Positions 48,225 through 56,281 of a stretch of 64,000 bases of DNA are shown piece by piece. The DNA is taken from assembly GCF_002160985.1 (NCBI RefSeq), contig NZ_NFLQ01000001.1, positions 1-64,000 on the forward strand, read 5' to 3'. Position numbers and translations under genes: made by a program. The notes below the pieces were generated by a model that ran no database searches, was not told the DNA's origin, and saw nothing but the letters and a program-made list of their open reading frames with translations. The stretch's first letter is position 1. Each line of letters opens with the position of its first letter. The stretch comes from Lachnoclostridium sp. An118. Its GTDB lineage: Bacteria; Bacillota; Clostridia; Lachnospirales; Lachnospiraceae.

Positions 48225-49097
48225 GTGAGCAGCATATGGAAGTACAAATATTTTGTGGATGTGATCGAGAGCAAGAGCTTTACAAAAGCCGGAAATATGA
48301 ACTATGTCTCGCAGACCGCCATCAGCCAGAACATCTCCTCCCTGGAGAAGATGGCGGGCGGGAAGCTGGTCAACAGGGGCAAGGGGGAGATAACGCCCAC
48401 TGAGCTGGGGAGAATCGTGTACCGCAGAGCCAAGGAGATGCTGGCGGTGGAGGACATGATGATGAAGGAGATCGAGCAGCTCCGCAGCCGGGAGGTCACC
48501 TATGTGGGAATCGACAGCGCCATCAACAAGAAGATGTGGATGACCTATGAGCAGATATACGACCCCTTCTTTCTCCGGGCCGGAGAGAAGATGGAGTGCT
48601 ACAAGATTGACAGCAAGATCGGGGCCAGGATGATGAAAAAGCGTGAGCTGGACATATTCATCGGGTATGACGACAATGAGCTCCTTGGAGAGCCGGGCAT
48701 AGAAAATCAGTACCTGACAAGCTCCAGACTGGGCGTGTATGTGGGAAAGAACACGTCCATCCCATATGGGGCCCTCAGACTGGAGGATCTCAAGGGACAC
48801 AGGTGCTATGCGGCTCCCCACTACAGCTGCAGCGTGCAGAGGGAGGCCTGCAGGCGCCTGGAGGGAGACTGTGATTTCATCGAAGTGAGGAACGTGGAGA
48901 CCATGAAGCTGAAGGTGGAGTTCAACGATGCCTTCGCCTTTGTGGACAGCCGCTATTTCTACTGTAACGACGGCGAGATCCGGAGCCTCACGGACTATGA
49001 GAAGGACTGTGAGATACGGATGTACTATCCCACCAACTGTGACAAGAAGAATGTGCACAGGTTCATGAAGATGCTAAAAGAGAAGATGGAGAGCTGA
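48225..49097 (+). CDS. LysR family transcriptional regulator
   Basis: The 290-residue protein has an N-terminal HTH (KYKYFVDVIESKSFTKAGNM, YVSQTAISQNISSLEKMAG) and a periplasmic-binding-type effector domain after about residue 90. It starts GTG 48225, with AGGAGG at 48211-48216. It lies before the peptide utilisation region, which it could control; nothing in the sequence proves that. Confidence 0.9.
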   Translation: MSSIWKYKYFVDVIESKSFTKAGNMNYVSQTAISQNISSLEKMAGGKLVNRGKGEITPTELGRIVYRRAKEMLAVEDMMMKEIEQLRSREVTYVGIDSAINKKMWMTYEQIYDPFFLRAGEKMECYKIDSKIGARMMKKRELDIFIGYDDNELLGEPGIENQYLTSSRLGVYVGKNTSIPYGALRLEDLKGHRCYAAPHYSCSVQREACRRLEGDCDFIEVRNVETMKLKVEFNDAFAFVDSRYFYCNDGEIRSLTDYEKDCEIRMYYPTNCDKKNVHRFMKMLKEKMES

Positions 49098-49130
49098 ACA
49101 GACAGGCGCAGAGCAAAGAGACAAAGATAC

Positions 49131-49164
49131 GGCATGTCCCGGGAGGGGCATGCCATAATTTTTT
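49131..49164 (+). terminator. Terminator of the LysR gene
   Basis: GGCATGTCCC and GGGGCATGCC pair around GGGA, then a T run follows. It lies 34 bases after the stop. Confidence 0.8.
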
Positions 49165-49190
49165 CTTATCCTTCCACGATTATTTCTCGT

Positions 49191-49220
49191 TTGTTGCCCC
49201 CGGACCATTTGGGATAAAAT
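49191..49220 (+). promoter_or_regulatory. Promoter of the first YitT gene
   Basis: TTGTTG (49191-49196) and TAAAAT (49215-49220) are 18 bases apart, 43 bases before the start. Confidence 0.55.
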
Positions 49221-49262
49221 AAAAGCAGACGACAAATACTGAGAAAAAAGGGGAAAGCTGCT

Positions 49263-50132
49263 ATGGAGAATGATCTGAAGAAAGCTGCCGGCACTGTTGG
49301 GGCTGTGCTGGCAGGGAATGTGGTCCTGGCCTTCACGGTCACGGCCTTTATCGTACCCCAGGGCATCATCATGGGAGGCGCCACCGGCGTGGGGCTGACT
49401 ATCGGTCACTATGTGCCCCTGCCCCTGTCTGTCATCGTGCTGGCGGTGAACCTGGCCCTCTTTGTTCTGGGAGCCGGGACCCTGGGAAAGAAATTTGCTC
49501 TCACCACTCTTGTCAGCACTTTCGCTTACCCGGCCATCCTCTCGGTGGTGCAGAGGATCCCGGCCATCGGCGCCCTGACGGACAACCGGATGCTGGCGGC
49601 CCTGTACGGGGGCGCACTGCTGGGGATCGGCGTGGGCGTCATCGTCCGGGTGGGGGCCTCCACAGGAGGGACGGATATCCTGGCTCTGGTGCTCCATAAA
49701 TACACCCACATCCCGGTGGCCGTGCTCATCTACGGGGTGGACTTTGCCGTGCTGGGCTGTCAGCTCTCCTTCTCCGACACGGAGCAGGTGCTCTACGGTA
49801 TCCTCACCCTGGTGACAGAGACGCTGGTGCTCAACCGGGTAATGGTCATGGGGGCGTCGCAGATGCAGCTCTTTGTCATATCAGAGGCCTACGAGGAGAT
49901 ACGCCAGAAGCTCATCGGAAGCCTGGATGCAGGCGTGACCATGGTACACATCGAGAACGGATACGGAAAGACCCAGAGCAGGGGTGTCCTGTGCATCGTG
50001 CCGGACCGGAAGCTCTTCCAGGCTAAGGAGCTGATCCAGGGGACGGACCCGGGGGCCTTTATCACCATCTCCAAGATCAATGAGGTCCGGGGGCGGGGCT
50101 TTACGCTGGAGCGCCGCTACAGAAAGGCATAA
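49263..50132 (+). CDS. YitT family membrane protein (copy 1)
   Basis: This 289-residue protein has five to six hydrophobic helices with the YitT signature FIVPQGIIMGGATGVGL and GASTGGTDILALVL. A cytoplasmic DUF2179 domain (residues about 215-285) ends in GRGFTLERRYRKA. The family function is not established. A paralogue lies at 54327. Confidence 0.9.
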   Translation: MENDLKKAAGTVGAVLAGNVVLAFTVTAFIVPQGIIMGGATGVGLTIGHYVPLPLSVIVLAVNLALFVLGAGTLGKKFALTTLVSTFAYPAILSVVQRIPAIGALTDNRMLAALYGGALLGIGVGVIVRVGASTGGTDILALVLHKYTHIPVAVLIYGVDFAVLGCQLSFSDTEQVLYGILTLVTETLVLNRVMVMGASQMQLFVISEAYEEIRQKLIGSLDAGVTMVHIENGYGKTQSRGVLCIVPDRKLFQAKELIQGTDPGAFITISKINEVRGRGFTLERRYRKA

Positions 50133-50164
50133 CTTTTCCTTATCAGTGCATTTGTTTTTCTCGT

Positions 50165-50193
50165 TTGTCTTCGGCCTTCTGACGCTATACAAT
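50165..50193 (+). promoter_or_regulatory. Promoter of the POT transporter gene
   Basis: TTGTCT (50165-50170) and TACAAT (50188-50193) are 17 bases apart, leaving a leader of about 90 bases. Confidence 0.6.
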
Positions 50194-50219
50194 TTTAATC
50201 ATAAGATATTTTGCCAGGC

Positions 50220-50252
50220 GCACGGACCGGTTTATGCAGCTTACCGCCGTGC
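50220..50252 (+). promoter_or_regulatory. Leader hairpin before the POT transporter gene
   Basis: GCACGG (50220-50225) pairs with CCGTGC (50247-50252), with inner CGGT/ACCG pairing. No T run follows, so it is not a terminator. A post-transcriptional role is possible. Confidence 0.35.
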
Positions 50253-50287
50253 AGATGAAACAAGACTGATTTGGAGGAAACAAAAAA

Positions 50288-51682
50288 ATGGGAGAAAGTA
50301 CAACAACAGTAAAGAAGAAACACCCCTGGGGCTTCTATGTCTGCAATCTGACATTCACGTTTGAGAGACTGGCCTACTACGGGGCAAAACCGATCCTGCT
50401 GCTCTTCCTCATCACAGCTCTGGGAGAGGGCGGACTGGGGATTGACAATGCGCAGGCGACGGTTATTGCGGCCAACCTGACGGCCTACACCTACCTGGCG
50501 CCGATCATCGGCGGCTACATCAGCGACCGCTGGCTGGGAGCCAGATACGCCATTCCCTTAGGAAGCGTGATCATGGCCGTCGGCTACCTCATTGGCTGGA
50601 AGGCCACAAGCGCCGCCATGGTGAACCTGATGGTGATCGTCATCTCTATCGGGACCGGATTTTTCAAGGGCAACCTGTCCGCCATCCAGGGGCGTATGTA
50701 CGACGACAAGAGCATGCTGGACTCTGCCTTCTCGATCCAGTACTCCTTTGTAAACATCGGCTCCTTTGTGGGGTCCGTGGCGACCGGCTATCTGTATCTG
50801 AATACTTTTAAAAACGGCGACGTGCTGGGCTTCAGGCAGTGTTTCTTCTTAAGCGCCGTGTTCTGCCTGATCTCCGCTGTGTGGTTCGTGGCCAACTGGA
50901 AGTCCCTGCAGGGCCAGGGTAAAAAGCCCTTCAAGTACTTAACAGACACCCAGGGCAACATCATCGGTGAGGACAGCAAGAAGGACAAGAAGAACGAGAA
51001 ATCCACCGAGCCTCTGACCCGCGCTGAGAAGAGACGTATGTGGGCCATCATCCTTGTGTCCGCCTTCTCCGTCATCTTCTGGCTGTTCTACTACCAGAAC
51101 GAGCTGGCCCTTACGATCTACATGACCGAGTATGTGGACATGCACCTCTTAGGCATCGAGATCGCACCTGGCTGGATCAATACATCCCTCAACGGCCTTC
51201 TGTGTGTGGCTCTTGGCGGCGTGATGGCGGCTGTGTGGAGAAAGCTCTCTGAGAGACCCCAGGGTGACCTGAACATGTTCCAGAAGATCGGCCTTAGCTT
51301 CCTCTTCCTGGGATGTGCCTTCGGTGTTATCGTGCTGGCAGAGTTCACCCGCGGTGTCGGCTCTTCAGGGGACAACAAGGTAAGCGTTCTCTGGATGGTA
51401 GGATTCGTATTCCTCCTCACCATCGGCGAGATGTGCTTCTCACCGCTGCGCAACGCCTTTGTCAGCAAGTATGCGCCGAAGAAGTACCTGTCACTGCTCA
51501 TGGGCGTGATCACGGTCGCCACCTTCTGCGCATCCAAGCTGAGCCCGTATGTGCAGGTGATCATCGAGAATATGAACATCTTCCCCGTCCTCGTGGCGAT
51601 TCTTGTCCTCCTTCTTCTCTGCGCGGCATTTATGTTCGCGACAGACAAGAAGCTGAACAAGCTGGTGGAGGATGAAGACTGA
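50288..51682 (+). CDS. POT family peptide:proton symporter
   Basis: The 464-residue transporter has twelve or more helices. It shows the POT motif FERLAYYGAKPILLLFL, GGYISDRWLGARYAI, and KGNLSAIQG, with further family segments RNAFVSKYAPKKYLS. It should import di- and tripeptides driven by protons. GGAGG precedes ATG 50288. Peptidase T and an M18 aminopeptidase follow, so imported peptides can be cleaved directly. Confidence 0.92.
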   Translation: MGESTTTVKKKHPWGFYVCNLTFTFERLAYYGAKPILLLFLITALGEGGLGIDNAQATVIAANLTAYTYLAPIIGGYISDRWLGARYAIPLGSVIMAVGYLIGWKATSAAMVNLMVIVISIGTGFFKGNLSAIQGRMYDDKSMLDSAFSIQYSFVNIGSFVGSVATGYLYLNTFKNGDVLGFRQCFFLSAVFCLISAVWFVANWKSLQGQGKKPFKYLTDTQGNIIGEDSKKDKKNEKSTEPLTRAEKRRMWAIILVSAFSVIFWLFYYQNELALTIYMTEYVDMHLLGIEIAPGWINTSLNGLLCVALGGVMAAVWRKLSERPQGDLNMFQKIGLSFLFLGCAFGVIVLAEFTRGVGSSGDNKVSVLWMVGFVFLLTIGEMCFSPLRNAFVSKYAPKKYLSLLMGVITVATFCASKLSPYVQVIIENMNIFPVLVAILVLLLLCAAFMFATDKKLNKLVEDED

Positions 51683-51752
51683 TAAAATGAGCATAAATGT
51701 CAGGGACCCGCAGAGATGCAGGTTCCTGGCATTTCAAGAATAGGAGGTAAAA

Positions 51753-52982
51753 ATGATGAAGGCTTATGAGAGATTTTTAAAGTATGTGAGCGTCTGGACG
51801 ACAAGCGACGAGACGAGCGAGACTGTGCCGTCCACCAAGAGACAGTTTGACCTGGGCAGGCTCCTTGCGCAGGAGCTGAAGGACATGGGAGTTGAGAAGG
51901 TGGAACTCAACGATATGTGTTACCTCTATGCGGAGATCCCGGCCACTCCGGGCTGTGAGGAGAAGCCGGCCATCGGCCTTGTCGCCCACATGGACACGGC
52001 GATGGACTTTCCGGGACATGACATCCATCCCCAGATCATTGCGGACTATGACGGTGAGGATGTGAAACTGGGCGAGAGTGGAAGAGTGCTCTCCGTCAAA
52101 GAGTTCCCCCACCTGAAGGACATGAAGGGGCGCACCCTCATCACAACAGACGGTACGACTCTCCTGGGGGCGGACGACAAGGCCGGCATCGCCGAGATAT
52201 TGACCGCTGTGGACGAGGTCCTGAAGGAAGGCATGCCCCACGGGAAGATCTGCATCGGCTTTACCCCGGACGAGGAGATCGCGCGGGGAGCGAAGAACTT
52301 TGACGTGGAGCGCTTCGGCGCCGATTATGCCTACACCCTGGACGGGGATATCGAGGGCGAGATACAGTTCGAGAACTTCAATGCCTCCACAGCCTACTTT
52401 ACGATCCACGGTGTGAACGTGCACACGGGCAGCGCCAAGGGCATCCTGGTGAACTCCCAGCTCATCGGCATGGAGATCCAGTCCATGCTGCCGGACGAGC
52501 GGCCGGAGACGACGGAAGGGTACGAGGGCTTCTTCCACCTGATGGCCTTTAACGGCAATACAGAGAAGACCCAGATGCGCTATTTTGTCCGGGACCACAG
52601 CAAGGAGAAATTTGCGGAGAGGCACGAGACGCTGCGCCGTATCCAGAAGGCTATGAACGACAAGTATGGTGAGGGTACCGTGGAGCTTGAGATCGCAGAG
52701 TCCTACTACAACATGCGGGAGAAGATCGAGCCCTGCATGCATCTTGTGGAGACTGCGAAGAAGGCTATCACAGACGCGGGGCTGACGCCGGACGTATCTC
52801 CGGTGCGTGGCGGCACGGACGGGGCAAGGCTCAGCTTCAAGGGCCTGCCCTGCCCCAATCTTGGGACAGGCGGTTCCGCTTTCCACGGTCCCTATGAGCA
52901 CATTACCGTGGAGGGTATGGATCTTGTCGTCGGCATCGTGAAGGATATCCTGAAGAGCTATGCTGCGTATGAGGAGAAATAG
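51753..52982 (+). CDS. pepT: Peptidase T (tripeptide aminopeptidase)
   Basis: This 409-residue M20 metallopeptidase removes N-terminal residues from tripeptides. Metal ligands appear in AHMDTAMDF, LGADDKAGIAEI, FTPDEEIARGA and YTLDGDIEGE, with the dimerisation domain between and the final histidine in SAFHGPYEH. AGGAGG precedes ATG 51753. It sits between the POT transporter and the M18 peptidase. Confidence 0.95.
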   Translation: MMKAYERFLKYVSVWTTSDETSETVPSTKRQFDLGRLLAQELKDMGVEKVELNDMCYLYAEIPATPGCEEKPAIGLVAHMDTAMDFPGHDIHPQIIADYDGEDVKLGESGRVLSVKEFPHLKDMKGRTLITTDGTTLLGADDKAGIAEILTAVDEVLKEGMPHGKICIGFTPDEEIARGAKNFDVERFGADYAYTLDGDIEGEIQFENFNASTAYFTIHGVNVHTGSAKGILVNSQLIGMEIQSMLPDERPETTEGYEGFFHLMAFNGNTEKTQMRYFVRDHSKEKFAERHETLRRIQKAMNDKYGEGTVELEIAESYYNMREKIEPCMHLVETAKKAITDAGLTPDVSPVRGGTDGARLSFKGLPCPNLGTGGSAFHGPYEHITVEGMDLVVGIVKDILKSYAAYEEK

Positions 52983-52984
52983 AG

Positions 52985-54298
52985 ATGGAACATTATGAGG
53001 AGGATGTAAGAGGGCTGGTCCGCTTCCTGGCGGACAGCCCCACTGCCTTCCACGCAGTGGAGGGATTCGCCCGCATGCTGGAGGAGCGCGGATACCGGGA
53101 GCTTCCGGAGCGGGAACACTGGGATATCCGGCCGGGCGGAAACTACTATACGGTGCGGAATGGATCCAGCATTGCCGCCTTCCAGGTCGGCTCCACACTG
53201 GAGGATTATAGTTTTAAAGTGGCGGCGTCCCACAGCGACTCTCCCACCTTCAAGCTGAAGGAGAAAGCGGAGCTGGAGGTGCGGGGCCATTACACGCAGC
53301 TCAACACAGAAGGATACGGGAGCATCCTTTGCTCTACCTGGATGGACCGGCCCCTCTCTGTGGCGGGCAGGGCCATTGTCAGGAAGGACGGCGGATTCAG
53401 GGAGCGGCTGGTCCGGATCGACAGGGACATGGTGCTGATTCCAAGTGTGGCGATCCACATGGACCGGAATGTGAACGAGAAGAGCGCCTTCAACAAGCAG
53501 GTGGATATGCTCCCCCTGTTTGCGGGAGGCGCGGATGATGTGCAGGGAGCTGTGAGGAGGATCGCGGCGGAGGAGCTTGGGGTCAGGGAGGAGGAGATTT
53601 TTGGCATGGATCTCTATCTCTACAACCGCATGCAGCCATCCGTCTGGGGAAAGGATGGGGAGTTCTTGTCAGCACCGCGCCTGGACGACCTGCAGTGCGC
53701 CTACACCTCCTTCGCCGGCTTCCTGAGAGGTGCCGACGACAGGGCTGTGAATGTCTTCGCCTGCTTTGACAACGAGGAAGTAGGATCCAACACAAAGCAG
53801 GGGGCCGGCTCCACCTTCCTTAAGGACGTTCTGGAGAGGATCAACGAAGGACTTGGAAAGACGCGGGAGGAACTGCGCCGCGCGCTGGCCTCCAGCTTCC
53901 TGGTCAGCTGCGACAACGCCCACGCTGTACACCCGAATCATCCGGAGAAGACAGATCAGAGCAACTGCGTCTACATGAACGAGGGGATCGTTATCAAGTC
54001 CCACGCGGGACAGCAGTATACCAGCGATGCCTTCAGTATTGCCGTGTGGAGAGGCGTCTGTGAAAGGGCGGGCGTGCCGGTCCAGTTTTTTGCCAATCGA
54101 TCCGATATGCGGGGCGGCAGTACCCTGGGCAATATCGCCATGTCCCAGGTGTCTATGAACGCCGTGGACATCGGACTTGCGCAGCTTGCCATGCACTCGT
54201 CCTACGAGACGGCGGGCGTGCGGGACAGCGAATATATGATCCGGGCTGTCAAGGCATTCTTCGACAGCGGGATCTGTGAATACACCCTCGGCCGATAG
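52985..54298 (+). CDS. M18 family aminopeptidase (aspartyl aminopeptidase)
   Basis: The 437-residue M18 enzyme cleaves N-terminal acidic residues from peptides. Zinc-ligand motifs are visible in ASHSDSPTFKLK, CFDNEEVGS and SCDNAHAVHPNHPEK, with the C-terminal segment in NIAMSQVSMNAVDIG. It starts two bases after pepT, so the two are co-translated. Aspartate released here connects with the asparaginase downstream. Confidence 0.93.
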   Translation: MEHYEEDVRGLVRFLADSPTAFHAVEGFARMLEERGYRELPEREHWDIRPGGNYYTVRNGSSIAAFQVGSTLEDYSFKVAASHSDSPTFKLKEKAELEVRGHYTQLNTEGYGSILCSTWMDRPLSVAGRAIVRKDGGFRERLVRIDRDMVLIPSVAIHMDRNVNEKSAFNKQVDMLPLFAGGADDVQGAVRRIAAEELGVREEEIFGMDLYLYNRMQPSVWGKDGEFLSAPRLDDLQCAYTSFAGFLRGADDRAVNVFACFDNEEVGSNTKQGAGSTFLKDVLERINEGLGKTREELRRALASSFLVSCDNAHAVHPNHPEKTDQSNCVYMNEGIVIKSHAGQQYTSDAFSIAVWRGVCERAGVPVQFFANRSDMRGGSTLGNIAMSQVSMNAVDIGLAQLAMHSSYETAGVRDSEYMIRAVKAFFDSGICEYTLGR

Positions 54299-54326
54299 GG
54301 ACAAAAGGAGAGGCTTCTAAAGAGTT

Positions 54327-55187
54327 ATGAAATTTGAACCACAAAAGGATATAAAGAGGATCATTGTCATAGTCATTGCGTCTTTTCTCATGGCGCTGAA
54401 CATCAAGACCTTCGTGCGCACGGGAGGACTCTTCCCGGGCGGGGCTACGGGACTGACCCTGTTGTTCCAGCGGGCGGGTGAGATGTTCTTCCGCGTGGAG
54501 ATCCCGTACACAGTGCTGAACGTGGCTATCAACGCTGTGCCGGTGTACATCGGGTTCCGGTTCATAGGGAAGAAGTTCACCCTGTTTTCCGGCCTCTCCA
54601 TTGTGCTGACCAGCGTGCTGACTGATATCCTCCCGGGGTATGCGCTCACCTCTGATACGCTTCTCATCTCCGTGTTCGGCGGCATGATCAACGGCCTTGT
54701 CATCAGCATGTGCCTGGCGGCCAACGCCACCACGGGAGGGACGGACTTTATCGCTATCTATCTGTCTGAGAAGAAAGGGGTGGACTCCTTCAATATCGTG
54801 CTGGGGATCAACGCGGTGATCCTTGTGTCAGCGGGCGTCCTGTTCGGCTGGGACAAGGCGCTGTACTCCATTATCTTCCAGTATGCGTCCACACAGGTGC
54901 TGCACATCCTCTATAAAAAATACCAGCAGCAGACCCTGCTGGTCGTCACGAACCATGCGAAGAACGTATACGAGGCGATCTCCCGGACAAGCAACCACGG
55001 GGCAACGGTCCTGGAGGGGGAGGGGTCCTACGAGCACCGGGAGCGGAAGGTGGTCTACTCCGTCGTCTCAAGCGCGGAGCAAAAGGACGTGGTGCGGGCC
55101 ATCCGGGAGGCGGATCCCCACGCCTTCACCAATGTGCTGCGGACGGAGCAGGTGTCCGGGCGGTTCTATTTCAAACCGAATGAGTAA
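54327..55187 (+). CDS. YitT family membrane protein (copy 2)
   Basis: This 286-residue protein has the YitT pattern RTGGLFPGGATGLTLLF, GNMI-like helix segments and NATTGGTDFIAIYL, then DUF2179. It is a paralogue of the gene at 49263 but is clearly diverged. It begins 28 bases after the M18 gene and precedes asparaginase, so it is part of the same run. Confidence 0.9.
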   Translation: MKFEPQKDIKRIIVIVIASFLMALNIKTFVRTGGLFPGGATGLTLLFQRAGEMFFRVEIPYTVLNVAINAVPVYIGFRFIGKKFTLFSGLSIVLTSVLTDILPGYALTSDTLLISVFGGMINGLVISMCLAANATTGGTDFIAIYLSEKKGVDSFNIVLGINAVILVSAGVLFGWDKALYSIIFQYASTQVLHILYKKYQQQTLLVVTNHAKNVYEAISRTSNHGATVLEGEGSYEHRERKVVYSVVSSAEQKDVVRAIREADPHAFTNVLRTEQVSGRFYFKPNE

Positions 55188-55220
55188 CATGCAGACTGAG
55201 TGAGTCACAGGAGGCCGCAG

Positions 55221-56231
55221 ATGAAACAGATACTGATGATCGGAACCGGAGGCACCATCGCCTCCACCCAGACGGAGCAGGGACTGCGGCCGGGGCTTGG
55301 CACGGAGGATATCCTCCGGTATATCCCGGCGGTGCAGGATGTCTGCGAGGTGGACGCCATCCAGGTGTGCAGCCTGGACAGCACGAACGTGACGCCGGAG
55401 CACTGGAAGCTGCTGGCGCGCACGGTGGAGGAGAACTACGAGACATACGACGGATTCGTGATCTGCCACGGGACAGACACCCTGGCCTACACGACGGCGG
55501 CCCTGTCCTACATGATCCGCAATTCGGAGAAGCCCATCGTCATCACCGGCGCCCAGAAGCCTATCTGCATGGATGTGACGGACGCCAAGACGAACCTGCT
55601 GGACAGCTTCATCTATGCGGCGGACGACGGCTCCCGGAATGTGAGCATCGTCTTTGACGGCAAGGTCATCGCGGGGACCCGGGCCAAGAAGGAGCGGGCC
55701 AAAAGCTACGACGCCTTCTCCAGCATCAACTTTCCCTACCTGGCAGTCATCCAGGACGGGCTTCTGGTGCGCTATATCAGGGAGGAGCCCTGCGCGGGCG
55801 TGCCGGAGTTCTTCTACGACATGAAGGACAGCGTCTGCGTCCTCAAGCTCATCCCCGGCATGCGGGGGGACATCCTTCCGTGGGTCTTTGAGCACTACGA
55901 CTGCATCGTCATCGAGAGTTTCGGCGTGGGCGGCATTCCCCAGACGCTGCTGCCCGCCTTCTACGAGGAGATGGAAAAGTGGAAGGATAAGGGGAAGTAC
56001 GTGGTCATGGCCACCCAGGTGGCGAAAGAGGGCAGCAACATGACGGTCTACGAGGTGGGCAAGCAGGTGAAGCAGGACTTCCAGCTCCTGGAGGCCTACG
56101 ACATGACCCTGGAGGCAGTGATCACCAAGATGATGTGGCTGATGGGCCGCGGCGTGCCGGGCTACGCGCGGGTGAAGCGGGAGTTCTACACAGAGATCAA
56201 CCACGATGTGCTGTTTACGAAGAGAAAATAG
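55221..56231 (+). CDS. L-asparaginase, cytoplasmic type
   Basis: The 336-residue amidohydrolase begins MKQILMIGTGGTIAS, giving the first catalytic threonine in TGGTIAS, and the second in VICHGTDTLAYTT. The lysine loop is VITGAQKPI, and the C-terminal helical domain is present. There is no signal peptide, so it acts in the cytoplasm. AGGAGG at 55209-55214 fits ATG 55221 better than an ATG seven codons upstream. It converts asparagine to aspartate and ammonia. Confidence 0.93.
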   Translation: MKQILMIGTGGTIASTQTEQGLRPGLGTEDILRYIPAVQDVCEVDAIQVCSLDSTNVTPEHWKLLARTVEENYETYDGFVICHGTDTLAYTTAALSYMIRNSEKPIVITGAQKPICMDVTDAKTNLLDSFIYAADDGSRNVSIVFDGKVIAGTRAKKERAKSYDAFSSINFPYLAVIQDGLLVRYIREEPCAGVPEFFYDMKDSVCVLKLIPGMRGDILPWVFEHYDCIVIESFGVGGIPQTLLPAFYEEMEKWKDKGKYVVMATQVAKEGSNMTVYEVGKQVKQDFQLLEAYDMTLEAVITKMMWLMGRGVPGYARVKREFYTEINHDVLFTKRK

Positions 56232-56235
56232 TGAA

Positions 56236-56281
56236 AAAGCGTGGGCTGGCACGGGTTTTTATCCGTGCCAGCCTACGCTTT
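56236..56281. terminator. Terminator shared by asparaginase and the convergent pseudogene
   Basis: AAAGCGTGGGCTGGCACGG and CCGTGCCAGCCTACGCTTT form a 19-base stem (one mismatch) with a GTTTTTAT loop. It covers the last codons of the minus-strand gene, which ends at 56273. Confidence 0.9.
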
